Shown: positions 43,995-63,384 of the stretch, one piece after another
How the letters are laid out: each line of letters begins with the position of its first letter
How positions within the stretch are numbered: the stretch's first letter is position 1
Origin: Elephas maximus indicus
Lineage: Eukaryota > Chordata > Mammalia > Proboscidea > Elephantidae
Length of the DNA: 64,000 nucleotides
Assembly (NCBI RefSeq): GCF_024166365.1
Contig: NC_064821.1
Coordinates: forward strand, 55,021,093-55,085,092
Direction: 5' to 3'
Translations under genes and position numbers: made by a program
Notes under the pieces: generated by a model
The model's input: the letters and a program-made list of their open reading frames with translations, nothing else
Databases searched by the model: none
What the model was told of the DNA's origin: nothing

Positions 43995-44805
43995 TTTTTT
44001 GTATAGAGAACAAGTGGGTGGGAGGGAGGGAGGTGTTATTGCCTATGGAGTACTGAGTTTTGGTTTACAGTGATGGAAAAATCACATTGATTAAGGGTAA
44101 GGCTGCTCAGTCGATTATTATAATTGCTGTCAGTAAGTTGTGTATCCTTAAAAAGTTAAATTGGCAAAAGTTGTGTGACAGACATTTACAACAAAGACAA
44201 AAAAAGAAAGAGAGAATAACTGCTGGGGCTGCTTATGTACAACCAGACCTCTCATGCAATTTGCTTCCTTGGTTTGGAGGTTTAGGGTCATGGTTTCATG
44301 AGACATCTCAGTTAATTGGCCTAATAACGTGTTTAGAGCTTCTGTTCTACCTCCCAGTTTGTTGCATAATACCTGAGGTCTTAAAATCTTGGAAGTGGCC
44401 ATCCAAGGCACAAGAATTGGTCTCTATTCTCCTGAAGCGATAGAGGAAGAAAGAGTCAGGAATAGGAGGAGGCAGTAGGATGTGTGGCTAATTGTCTCCG
44501 TGAACAACTGCCTCCTTTGCCATGAGACCAGAGGAACTGGATTGTGCCCAGGTATCACTACTGAACATTTTGATCAAAGATTCTGTAGAAGAATCCTGAA
44601 CAAAAGGGAGAAAGTACACAACAGAATTTCAAATTCTCGTGGACTCCAGACTTCCTGAAGCTGCGGAGGCTGGATGAATTCCTGAAACTATTGCCCTGAG
44701 ATAACCTTTATGCCTGAAACAAAAATACTCCCTCAAATCTTAAAACCAAACAGTAGTTTAGTTTAGCTTAGCTAGTAAAAAATGTCTGCCTTGAGCATTA
44801 TGCTT
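43995..44805 (+). mobile_element. Divergent L1 3' UTR fragment, opposite to the neighbouring L1
   Basis: 'gggtcatggtttcatgagac', 'tcagttaattggcctaataa', 'aggtcttaaaatcttggaag' and 'atgagaccagaggaactgga' follow the same order as the L1 3' UTRs at 36,171 (same strand) and 44.8-45.6 kb (opposite strand), but much diverged. Ends abut the long L1's 3' end, tail to tail. Confidence 0.6.
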
Positions 44806-45699
44806 TTTTTTTTTTCATTACTGTCCTTTTTTTAAATTGAACTTTTGATGAAGGTTTACAGAACAAACTAGTTTCTCACCAAACAGGACACAATCATTGT
44901 ATGACATTGGTTAACAATCCCACGACATGTCAACACTCTCCCTTCTCAACCCTGGCTTCCCTATTACCAGCTTTCCTGTTCCCTCCTACTTTCCAGTCCC
45001 TGCCCCATGGCTGGTGTGCCCGCTTTGTCTTGTTTTGTTCCATAGGCCTGTTCAATCTTTGGCTGAAGAGTGAACCTCAGGAGTGACTTCATTACTGAGG
45101 TGAAAGGGTATCCAGGGGCCATACTCTCAGGGTTTCTCCAGTCTGTCAGGCCAGCAAGTCTGGTCTTCCTTTTTGAGTTAGAATTTTATTCTACATTTTT
45201 CTCCAGCTCTGTCTGGTACCCCGTATTGTGATCCCTGTCAGAGCAGTCAGTGGCGGTAGCCAGGCATCATCTAGTTGTACTGGACTCAGTCTGGTGGAGG
45301 CCATGGTAGATGTGGTCTATTAGTCCTTTGGACTAATCTCTCCCTTGTAGCTTTAGTTTTCCTCATTCTTCCTTGCTCCCAAAGGGGTGAGACCAGTAGA
45401 GTATCCTAGATGGCCGCTTACAGGCTTTTAAGACCCTAGATGCCACTCACCAAAGTAGAATGTAGGGCTTTCTCTTTGTGAACTATGTTATACCAGTTGA
45501 GCTAGATATTCCCGGAGACCATGGTCCCCACAGCCCTCAGCCCAGCAATTGGGTCCCTCAGGGAGTTTGGATGTGTCTATGGAGCTACCATGGCCTTGAC
45601 TTGTATGGGTTGTGCTGGCTTCCCCAGTATTGTGTACTCTCTTAACCTTCACCAAAGTTACCGCTTATCTATTGTCTATTAAGTGTTTTTCCATCCCTG

Positions 45700-48600
45700 C
45701 CCACCCCCCCCATAATCATCAAATATTGCTTCTTTTTGTATGTAAACCTTTTCATGAGTTTTTACAGTAGTGGTCTCATACAATATTTATCCTTTTGTGA
45801 TTGACTTATATCACTCAGCATCATGTCCTCCAGATGCATCCATGTTATGAGATGCTTCCCAGACTCATCTTTGTTCTTTAACATGTAATACTCCATAGTG
45901 CGTATGTACCACAGTTTGCCTATCTATTCATCTGTTAATAGGCATCTAGGTTGTTGCCATCTTTTTGCTATTGTGAACAATGCTGCAATGAACATGGGTG
46001 TACGTCTTATTTCTCTAGGATATATTCCTAGGAGTGGGATTGCTGGATCATACTGTATTTCTATTTCTGGCTTTCTAAGGAAGCACCATATCGTTTTCCA
46101 GAAATGTTGTGTCATTTTGCATTCCCACCAACAGTGCGTAAGAATTCAGATCTCCCCGCAGCCTCTCCAACATTTGTTATTTTCTGTTTTACTGATTTGT
46201 GCCAGTAATGTCGGGGTGAGATAGTATCTTATTGTGGTTTTGATTTGCGTTTCTCTGATGGCTAGAGATCGTGATCATTTCCTCGTATGTCTGTTGGCCA
46301 CTTGAATGTCTTCTTTGGTGAAGTGGCTGTTCATTTTCTTCGCCTATTTTATAATTGGACTATTTGTCTTTTTGTTGTAGAGGTGTTGGATTTTCTTGCA
46401 GATTTTAGAGATTAGACCTTTGTCTGATTCGTAATAGCCAAAAATGTTTTCCCAATCTGTAGGTTGTCTTTTTACTCTTTTGGTGAAGTCTTTTGATGAG
46501 CATAAGTGTTTAATTTTTAGAAGATCTCGGTTATCTAGCTTATCTTCTGAAGCTTGTGTGGTTTTGGTTGCGATTTGTATCCTGTTAATGCCATGTATTA
46601 GGGCTTCTAGCATTGATCCTATTTCTTCTTCTATGAACACCATAGTTTTTGGCTTTATATTTAGGTCTTTGATCCATTTTGAGTTAGTTTTCCTGTATGG
46701 TGTGAGGTATAGGTCCTGCTTCATTTTTTTTGCAGATGGACATCCAGTTTTGACAGCACAGTTTTTTAAAAAAGACTGTCTTTTCCCCGTTTGATGGGCT
46801 TTGGGCCCTTGTCAAAGATCAGGGGACCATAGGTGAATAAATTTACATCTGGGTTCTCAATTCTGTTCCATTGGTCAATGTATCTGTCATTGTACCAGTA
46901 CCAGGCTGTTTCGAATACCATAGCTGTATACTAGGTTCTGAGGTCAGGTAGTGCAAGTCCTTCTACTTTATTCTTCTTCTTCAATAGTGCTATACTTATT
47001 TGGGGCTTCTTCCCTTTCCATATAAAGTTAATGATACGTGTTTCCATCTTTTTAAAGAATGTTGTTGGTATTTGGATCAGTATTGCATTGTATTTGTAAA
47101 TCACTTTGGGTAGACTTTCATTTTCACAATGAAAACTACCTATCCATGAGTCTACCTATCCATAAGCATGGTATATTTTTCCATTTAGGTAGATCTCTTT
47201 TGGTTTCTTGCAGTAGGGTTTTGTAGTTTTCTTTGTATAGGTCTTCTACATGCCTGGTTAGATTTATTCCCAAGTGTTTTACTTTTTTAGGGGCTATTAT
47301 AAATGGCATTGTCTTCCTGATTTCCTTTTCATCATTCTCTTTATTGGTGTATAGGAATCCAGACGATTTTTGTATGTTTATCTTGTATTCTGCAACTCTG
47401 CTGAATCTTTCTATTAGTTACAGTAGTTCTCTTGTGGAGTCTTTTGGATTTTCTTAGTATACAAATAGGGACAGTTTAACTTTTTCAGTACCAATTAAAA
47501 GAGAAAAAAAAACCATTGCCATTGAGTTGAGCCCGACTCACAGTGACCCTATAGGACAGAGTAGAACTGCCCCATAAGTTTTCCAAGGAGCACCTGGCGG
47601 ATTTGAACTGCCAAACTATTTACTGGTTAGCAGCCATAGTTCTTAACCACTACGCCACCGGAGTTTCCATTACCAATTTGAATGACCTTTATTTCTGTTT
47701 CTTGCCTTATTGCTCTAGCTAAGACTTCCAAAGCAATGTTAAATAGGAGCGGTGATAAAGGGCATCCTTTTCTTGTACCTGTTCTCAAGGGGAATGTTTT
47801 CAGCCTCTCTCCATTGAGAACAATGTTGGCCATTGGTTTTGCATAAGTTGGTTTTGCATAGATGCCCTTTATTATGTTGAAATATTTCCCTTCTATGCCT
47901 CTCTTATTGAGAGTTTTTAACAGGAATGGGTGTTGGACTTTGTTAAATGCCTTTTCTGCATCGATTGAGATGATCATGTGATTCCTTTCTTTCCTTTTTA
48001 TTTATGTGGTAGATTACATTGATTGATTTTCTAATGTTGAACCATCCTTGCATACCTGGTATGAATCCTACTTGGTTGTGGTGTATTATTTTTTTCTATA
48101 TCATGCTGAATTCTCTTGGCTAGAATTTTGTTGAGAATTTTTGCATCTATATTCATGAGAGATACTGGCCTGTAATTTTCTTTTTTTTGTGATGTCTTTG
48201 CCTGGCTTTGGTATCAGGGTTATGCTGGCTTCATAGAATGAACTGGGAAGTATCACTTCCTTATCTATGTTCTGAAATGGTTTGAGTAGTAATGGTGTAA
48301 GCTCTTCTCTGAATGTTTGGTAGAATTCTCCAGTAAAGGCATCTGGACTAGGGCTTTTTGTTGTTGTTCTTGGGAGTTATTTTATTACCTTTTCAATCTC
48401 TTGTTTTGTTATGTGTCTGTTCAGATTTTCAACATCATTTTGTGTTAGTTTGTGTAGGTCATGTGTTTCTAGAAATTTATCCATTTCCTCTAGGTTTTCA
48501 AATTTGTTGGAGTATAGTTTTTCATAATACTCTGTTATGATCCTTTTTATTATAGTTGAGTCTGTTGTAATGTCCCCCATTTCATTCCTTATTTGGGTTA

Positions 48601-49755
48601 TTTTCATCCTGTCCTGTTTTTCTTCTGTCAGTTTGGCCAGTGGATTGTCGATTTTGTTGATCCTTTCAAAGAACCAACTTTTGGTTTTGTTGATTCTTTG
48701 TATTGTTTTTCTGTTCTCTATTTCATTTATTTCTGCTCTGATCTTTATTATTTCCTTTCTTCTGGTGAGTGTGGGCTTCTTTTGCTGTTCTGTTTCTATT
48801 TGTTCAAGTTGTTTAACTAATATTTTGATTTTGTCTCTTCTTTTTGATGTGTGCATCTAGTGCTATAAATTGACCTCTGAGGACTGCCTTTGCTGCATCC
48901 CAAAGGTTTTGGTATGAGGTGTTTTCATACTCCTTTGATTCTAGGAGCTTTCTGATTCCATCTTTGATTTCTTCTATTACCCAGTGGTTTTTAAGCAGGG
49001 CGTTATTCCATTTCCATGTAATTGATTTTTTTCCCTTGCTCTTCCTGTTGTTAATTTCTACTTTGATGACATTGTGGTTGGAGAAGATACTTTGTATCAT
49101 CTCAATGTTTTGGATTTTGTTGAGGGTTGCTCTGTAGCTAAGACGTGGTCTACTCTGGAGAATGTTCCATGTGCGTTGGAAAAGAATGTGTACTTTGCAG
49201 CTGTTGGGTGGAGTGTTCTACCTATGTCTATGAGGTCAAGGTGGCTGATTGTGCTCCTTAGCTATTCCGTATTTTTGTTGAGTTTTTTTTTTTTTCCTAG
49301 ATGTTCTGACCTTTATCGAGGGTGATGAGTTGAAGTCTCCTACTATCAGTGGCGAACTGTAGATTTCTGTTTTCAGTGCTGTTAGAGTTTGTTTTTTGTA
49401 TTTTGGGCGTGTAAATGTTTATTATGGTTAAGTCTTCATGATGGATCAACACTTTAATCATTATATAGTGCCCTTCTTTATCTTTTATGCTGGATTTTGT
49501 TTTAAAGTCTATCTTATCTGAGATTAGTATTGCCACTCCTGCTCTTTTTTGGTAGTTATTTGCTTCGTATATTTTTTTCCATCCTTTGATTTTTAATAAA
49601 TTTACATCTTTGTTTCTAACATGTGTCTTTTGTAGACAGCATATTGATAGACCCTGTTTTTTTATCCATTCTGTCACTCTGTGTCTCTTTATGGGTGCAT
49701 TTAGGCCATTTACATTCAGTGTAATTATTGATAGGTGTGAGTTTATTGCTGTCAT
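45700..49755 (-). pseudogene. L1 ORF2 remnant (endonuclease and reverse transcriptase)
   Basis: The N-terminus at 49,755 reads MTAINSHLSIITLNVNGLNA, the L1 endonuclease start, with CCLQKTHVRNKD and GHYIMIKV further on. The RT domain at 47,977-47,680 has [15 protein letters not shown] and [22 protein letters not shown]-terminal block at 46,115-45,924 ([27 protein letters not shown]) is also recognisable. The catalytic FADD motif is missing: after an interrupting AfroSINE the frame goes from KLSLF to VY, a stop, then ENP. Several frames are needed to read it through. Confidence 0.93.
47497..47670 (-). mobile_element. AfroSINE inside L1 ORF2, with 8-bp target-site duplication
   Basis: 'aaaccattgccattgagttg', 'ataggacagagtagaactgc', 'gaactgccaaactatttac' and 'cgccaccggagtttcc'. 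TACCAATT lies at 47,489-47,496 and 47,671-47,678, within the codons preceding KLSLF of the RT. Confidence 0.95.
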
Positions 49756-50029
49756 TCTGTAGTGCTTTTTTTTGCGTGTGTGGTGCTAACATTTTCTTTG
49801 TTCCTCTTACTCTCCTGTGCTAAATTCCTTTTGTTTGTGGATTTCTTTTGTTTTTGCAGATTTTGTTTTTATTGAGACTTTATGTTTTTCTTCTTTATTT
49901 CGATGAGTAGGTTTGTTAACTTTCTTTCTGGTTACCTTTAAATTTACCCTTATCTTCCTTGGTTTGAACCAGTCTATTATTACTTGGAATTGCCTTGCCT
50001 TCCTCTCCATTAGAAAGTTCTATACCTGT

Positions 50030-51187
50030 ATCATTTATTCCCTCTTTTATTGTTCTGACATTGTTGTCATTTACAGATTAACCTCTCTGGTTCCCTGTTG
50101 CAATTGTTTTGGTTTTGGATAGTCCTTGAGAGTTCATTTCCTAGGTTGGTATCTGGCTAGTAGAATCTTGGGTCCTAGATTCAGGCTGTGGTCTGATGTT
50201 GTTTATTCTCAGACCGAAGGACTTCCTTTAATAGTTCTTGTAAGCTTGGTCTTGTTTTTACATATTCCCTTAATTTCTGTTTATCTGGAAATGTCTTAAT
50301 TTCACCATCGTATTTGAATGAAATTTTTGCAGGACATATGACTCTCAGTTGGCAATTTTTTCTTTCAAGGTTTTATATATGTCATTCCCATTGTCTTCTT
50401 GCCTGCATGGTTGCTGCCGAATAATCAGGTCTTAGTCTTATTGTTTCTCCTCTGTATGTGACTTTTTGTTTTTCTCAAGCTGCACGAAGGATTTTTGATT
50501 TGTCTCTGGTTTTAGGGAGGGTGATTATGATATGCTTTTGTGTTTTTCTTTTGGGGTCTATCATATATGGGGTTCATTGAGCTTCTTGGATGGCCAGCTT
50601 TTCATCATTCATGATATTAGGGAAGTTTTCTGTCAGCGATCCTTCAATGATCCTCTCTGTTTTCTGTTTTCTCTCCCTGTTCTGAAACTCTGATCACTCA
50701 CAGATCTTTGCTTTTGATTGAATCCCACATAATTCTCAGGGTTTCTTCATTTTTCTTTGTTCTTTTTCTGATTTTTCACTAAACAGAGCTGTATCCAAGT
50801 GTTTGTTTTCAATTTCGCTGATTCTGTTTTCCATCATTTCAGACCTGCTCCTCAGTGGATTTTTCCTCAGCCCTTCTATGACGCTGTCTGTTTCTGAAAT
50901 TGTGTTTATTTTTTGGATTTCTAATTGTTGTTTTTGAATGATTTCTAGTTGTGAATTTATTTTGGCATTTTGTTCCTGTATTACTTTCTGGAATTGTTCC
51001 ATTTTTTTTTTTGTCTGTATTTTCCATGAATTTGTCTGTTTTTTCCTCATTTTTTGTCTGCTTTTTGCTTCAGCTCTTGGATTGCTCTGAATATTAGAAA
51101 TTTGAATTCCCCATCAGATAGTTCTAGTGCCTTTTCTTCTACTGGAAAGTCATCTGGAGTTTTGTTTTGGACGCCTACTGGAACCAT
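50030..51187 (-). pseudogene. L1 ORF1 remnant
   Basis: The frame opens at 51,187 with MVPVGVQNKTPDDFPVEEKA and breaks at a stop near 51,054. It continues as a Gln/Lys/Glu coiled coil (QKVIQEQNAKINSQLEIIQK, then KQQLEIQKIN) to about 50,736. Downstream pieces resemble the RNA-binding C-terminal domain, with several stops. Confidence 0.8.
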
Positions 51188-52577
51188 CTTGTCCTTTTTT
51201 TTTTTTTATGTTTTGATATTGTCTGCTGTCTTTGGGACATTCAGTAGTTATTTTCTTCATTTCTTGATTGTAGATTTGTTTGTTTCATCCTGCTTTTTTG
51301 TTTTATTTGGTTATGTCTGAGCAGGCAGGCTGTGAGTTCTTTGTTGTTTGCTCATCTGTAGTCAGGATACTTTTCACCTCTTTGTCCAATGGGCAGGGCC
51401 AGTCATTCAGCTATGGATGGTGCAGCAGGGCAGGTCCAACAGGGTGGGTCAGGAATCAGTGCTGGGCATGTTCCAGTAGGCGATGCCTGTGCTGCTCAGG
51501 GGTGTGATTCTCTGTGCATGGTGCAGGTATACAGGAAAGTGGGGGGAGGTTATGCTGTGTGGAGCTAATAGGGGTATGGCAAAGAGGAGAGAGGAGAAAG
51601 AAAGTGGAGCCAAAAACAAACAAGCAAAGAAAGGGGGAAAAAAAGAGTGCTAAGGGGGCTTGCCATTGGAGTGGCTAGATGAGAAACCAAGAAATGGAGA
51701 AAAGCTAAAAGGGAAAAAGAAAGAAAAAATAGATAAAAATTTGGGAAAGAAAAAAAACCAGGAGTCCCAGAGTCCCACCAATGGGGCTGCTAAGGCCAGG
51801 GAAGTGGCTCCCAGGCTTCTCAGTATAGCCTGGCTAGAGGGGGTATAGATGTCATGCAGCACCAGGTATTCAGGAGGCAGGAAAAGAAGATAAGTGTAGA
51901 GAGACGAGAACTGAGAAATGAAGAAAGACAAAAAGGGAAAAAAAAAAGGAAAGAAAAAGAAAGAAAGAAATGCCCCCAGGGATCCCACCTAGGTGGCTGT
52001 GCAGATTGGGGTAGTGGCTCCTAGGCCATGAAGTGCAGCACGGCTAGAAAGGGCTCCCAAGCTGCAAAAAGAAAATAAACAAAGCAAAACAAGGAAAAAA
52101 AAAAAAAAGGCCAGGGATTCTACCAGTGTGGTGTCACAGGCCAGGGGGAGTGGTTCCCCAGTGGAGCATGGCTTCACAGCCTTTCAAGAAAAAGCAAAGA
52201 TGGCACATGGAGCCAGGTGTTCCAGAGAAAGGCGGGGGAGGTAGTAGAAGGCACAGAAGAAACCAAAAGAGACAGAAAGAACCAACACCAGCTCAAGGGC
52301 CCAACCAGCGTGGGCAGGGCAAATCCAAGCAGCCTGAGGTCAAAGCAGTTGCCTCCCGGCCAAGAGACAGCAGTTGGCGGAAAGCAGAGGAGACTGAAGC
52401 GGGGGAGAAAAAGGGGCTGGGAAAGCATATATCGCTTGTTACCGGGTACTCTGTCTCCTGCTGGGAACTTTGTGAAGCTGCTTTCCTGTACTCCCTATCC
52501 TCTGATCTCTGACATGGGTGGGGTGAATCCAAGCAGCATGGACGCTGCACCTCCTGTCTGGCCGAGCCACCACAGCC

Positions 52578-53074
52578 AGCAAGGAAGGTTGTGTCATCTG
52601 CATAACGCAGGTTGTTACTGAGTCTTCCTCCAATCCTGACGCCACGTTCTTTCTTCATATAGTCCACCTTCTCGGATTATATGTCCAGTGTACAGATTGA
52701 TAGGTGTGGTGAAAGGACACACCCTGACGCACACCTTTCTTGACTTTAAACCCCTCAGTATCCCCTTGTTCTGTCCGAACAACTGCCTCTTGATCTATGT
52801 ACAGGTTCCACATAAGCACAGTTAAGTGTTCTGGAATTCCTATTTTTTGGAAATGTTATCCATAATTTGTAATGATTCACACACTCAAATGCCTTTGCAT
52901 AGCCTATAAAACACAGACAAACATCTTTCTGGTATTCTCTGCTTTCAGCCAGGATCCCTCTGACATCAGCAATGATATCCCTTGTTCCACTTCCTCTTCT
53001 GAATCCAGCTTGAGTTTCTGGCATTTCCCTGTCGATATACTGAATAACCATCTTTTAATTATCTTCAGCAAAAT
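52578..53074 (-). mobile_element. RTE LINE, reverse-transcriptase part (right half of the interrupted element)
   Basis: The minus-strand translation gives QAGFRRGSGTRDIIADVRGI, CFIGYAKAFECVNHYKLW and, further on, NNLRYADDTT. These are RT motifs of RTE/BovB elements. The first catalytic Asp of the F-I-D-Y type motif is Gly here. It ends at 53,074, next to ACCCAGAGTGGT at 53,075-53,086, the same 12-mer that borders the left half. Confidence 0.9.
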
Positions 53075-53199
53075 ACCCAGAGTGGTAAGGGTTAGCCTGC
53101 AAACCTCCGAATTTGGCTGTGTCTCGGGATGTTTGGAAAGTCTGTACCCTCGAGCCGGCTCCATCTCCCATCCAAGTTAAACAGTAACAACCCAAGGTT

Positions 53200-53318
53200 G
53201 GGGAAAGAGCCTTGTTGGAACAGGTTTCTTCTCCCCAAGCGGTGGCTTAGCCTTGACCAGGTGGGGCCCACCCCCTCTCCTGCCTATAAATATACTCCAG
53301 CCCCCTTGGGGGCCATGC
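53200..53318 (+). promoter_or_regulatory. CTRC proximal promoter with TATA box
   Basis: TATAAA at 53,285-53,290 predicts transcription start near 53,315, giving a leader of only about 20 bases before the ATG at 53,337, as usual for pancreatic protease genes. An E-box CAGGTG lies at 53,258-53,263, a GGGAAA at 53,201-53,206, and the reverse complement of 53,246-53,257 resembles an NR5A2 site with one mismatch. PTF1 and NR5A2 control acinar enzyme genes (established). Their use here is inference. Confidence 0.65.
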
Positions 53319-53336
53319 AGTTCGGACACTCACACC

Positions 53337-61133
<7,797 letters not shown>

Positions 61134-61190
61134 TTCGTCCTTGGAATGCATGGCAGCCACAACAACAATAAACACCCTCCCCATCAACCT
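61134..61190 (+). terminator. CTRC 3' UTR and polyadenylation signal
   Basis: AATAAA at 61,167-61,172, 34 bases after the stop, so cleavage is expected near 61,185-61,195. A very short 3' UTR is usual for pancreatic enzyme genes. Confidence 0.85.
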
Positions 61191-61194
61191 GCCT

Positions 61195-62100
61195 CAATTC
61201 TTCCTTTGTGCCTTCCCTGGGTGTCCCCGGGCTCTCTAGCGGCTGCCCTTTTCCACACCAGGGATTCCAAAGAGAGGCCTCCTCAGCCTGGCTAGCGCAC
61301 GGAGGGAGCTGCTGGGGTCGTCCCAGGAAGCCACATAGATATGAGTTAAGAACACAGGAGATACTTTCCCCCCTCTGTGATCCTGGCCAGAGCACCCTCT
61401 TCTCTGGTCCTGCTTCCACAGAGGGCTTCAGTGGGTCCTCAAAACCCCCAAGCTACAGGTGGAGGATGGAGTCTTCCCAAGGGCAGCTGCCCCCAGCCCA
61501 AAGGTGCCAGCCCCAGGAGGATTCCCAGACCCCACGGACAGCCACAGGCACCCTGAGGAAGGGACACCCCAGCAGACCCCTGTACCGGGCACAAACCCCA
61601 CAGCTGCTGTTGGCCAGGGTCTGTGGTTCCAGAAGTGTTGAATGAGTCCTGACCTCAGGCCAGCCTATGCTGGGCACAGTGGTAATGCAGCCCTCAGCTG
61701 CTCAGGTTTGAGGAAAGCAATGGTTTCTACACAGAACTACAGTGGGTCATACTGGAAAAGACTTCACTATGTTAGACAGGTGGGAAACTGAGGCCCAGAG
61801 AGGAAAGTAAGAACTGTGCAGCCATGCATGAGCAGATGGAGGCTCAGAGAAGGGAGAACACCTGAGGCTGGCTGGAGGGCAAGTGAGACCCAAAGACAGA
61901 GTGACCAGTGTCCAGTGAGGGTGGGGACAGTTATTATGAGGGACATTCTTGGACCCCTAACCGTAGGAGTGCCTAGCTGGGTGCTCCTGAAAACATGCTG
62001 ATCTATGGTGGCCTTCTTCAGTATGTCTCCAGTGGAAGTGGGGCAAGGGAGCAGCTCCCTAACCCCAGCCTCTGAAGTCCCCACAGTGGAGCTGCAATCT
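61195..62100. other. Intergenic downstream of CTRC
   Basis: GC-moderate unique sequence, with no exon or repeat I can name. Open frames on both strands here lack support. Confidence 0.45.
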
Positions 62101-62104
62101 TGTA

Positions 62105-63090
62105 TGTAGTTGTTGTTGTTAAGTGCCATTGGGTCAATTCCAGCTAGTAGCGAATCTGTACAACAGAACAACACTGCCTGGTCCTGCACCAACCTCACAA
62201 TCGTTGTTATGCTTGAACCCATTGTTACAGCCACTGTGTCAGTCCATCTGGTTTAGGGTCTTCCTCTTTTTCACTGACCCTCTACTTTACCAAGCATGAT
62301 ATCTTTCTTTGGGGACTGATCCCTACTGATAACATGTCCCAAGTATGTGAGACAAACTCTCACCATCCTCGCTTCTAAGGAGCATTCTGGCTGCACTTCT
62401 TCCAAGACAGATTTGTTCGTTCTTCTGGCAGTCCATGGTATATTCAATATTCTTTGCCAACACCATAATTCAAAGGTTTCAACTCTTTTTAGTTTTCCTT
62501 ATTCACTGTTCAGCTTTTGCATCCAAACACAACACGGTGGGTCAGGCGTACCTTAGTCTTTGCTTTTTAACACTTTCACGAGGTCTTTGCAGCAGATTTG
62601 CCCAATGCAATGGGTTGTTTGATTTCTTGACTGCTGCTTCCATGGGCCTTGATTGTGGGTCCAAGTAAAACAAAATTCTTGACAACCTCAATCTTTTCCC
62701 TGTTTATCATGGTGTTGCTTATTGGCCCAGTTGTGAGGATTTTTGTTTTCTTTATGTTGAGGTGTAATCCATACTGAAGACTGTGGTCTTTGATCTTCAT
62801 CAGTAAGTACTTCAAGTCCTCTTCACTTTCAGCAAGCAAGGTTGTGTCATCTGCATAACACAGGTTGTTAATGAGTCTTCCTTCAATCCTGATGCCCCCT
62901 TCTTCTTCATAAATCTATTTTGTCAGATTATTTGCTCAGCATACAGATTGAATAACTATGGTAAAATGACACAACCCTGATGCACACCTTTCCTGATCTT
63001 AAACCACACAGTATCCCCTTGTTCTGTTCAAACAACAGCCTTTTGGTCTATGTATAGGTTCCTCATGAGTACAATTAAGTGTGTACATAG
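62105..63090 (-). mobile_element. RTE LINE, 5'-truncated
   Basis: Minus-strand copy about 1 kb long. The translation at 62,839-62,576 gives LAESEEDLKYLLMKIKDHSL and LHLNIKKTKILTTGPIS, the region after the RT YADD motif. It covers the ~200 bp missing between the two halves of the interrupted RTE at 43.4 and 52.6 kb. A weak duplication (tgtatgtagt / tgtacatagt) flanks it. Confidence 0.9.
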
Positions 63091-63099
63091 TAGCGAAGA

Positions 63100-63252
63100 T
63101 TAAACAACAACAAAAAAACCCTTGCCACTGAGTCAATTCTAACTCATAGTAACGCTATAGGACAGAGTAGAACTGCCCCATAGGGTTTCCAAGCAGCAGC
63201 TGGTCAATTCCAACTGCTAACCTTTTGGGCAGCAGCTGAGCTCTTAACTCTT
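63100..63252 (-). mobile_element. AfroSINE
   Basis: 'aacaacaacaaaaaaaccc', 'ataggacagagtagaactgc', 'aactgctaaccttttgggc' and 'agcagctgagctctta'. Confidence 0.9.
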
Positions 63253-63384
63253 TTTTCTTTTTTTTTTACATCTTACTGAAGATAAATTGTACAAAAAACA
63301 ACGGACAGCAATAAGTTTGGTTTGTAGTAACTCAAATACATCATAAATCGGGGACTACCTGTAATCCCGTTTGGGAGTAAGGTT

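Larger units (their letters stand above)
44806..52575 (-). mobile_element. Near full-length, inactive L1 LINE
   Basis: Minus-strand order: 5' UTR with repeated modules (about 51,200-52,575), ORF1 (about 51,187 to 50,030), ORF2 (from 49,755 to about 45,700), 3' UTR (about 45,600-44,820) and poly-T on this strand at 44,805-44,840. About 7.8 kb including a 174-bp nested AfroSINE. Both ORFs carry stops and frameshifts, so it is dead. L1 encodes an RNA-binding chaperone (ORF1) and an endonuclease/reverse transcriptase (ORF2). No target-site duplication was found around it. Confidence 0.92.

Noticed and set aside
45898-49755. Several short plus-strand hydrophobic open frames that look like membrane proteins
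   Set aside because: They are antisense to L1 ORF2. The A-rich sense strand gives T-rich, Phe/Leu/Ile-rich false frames.
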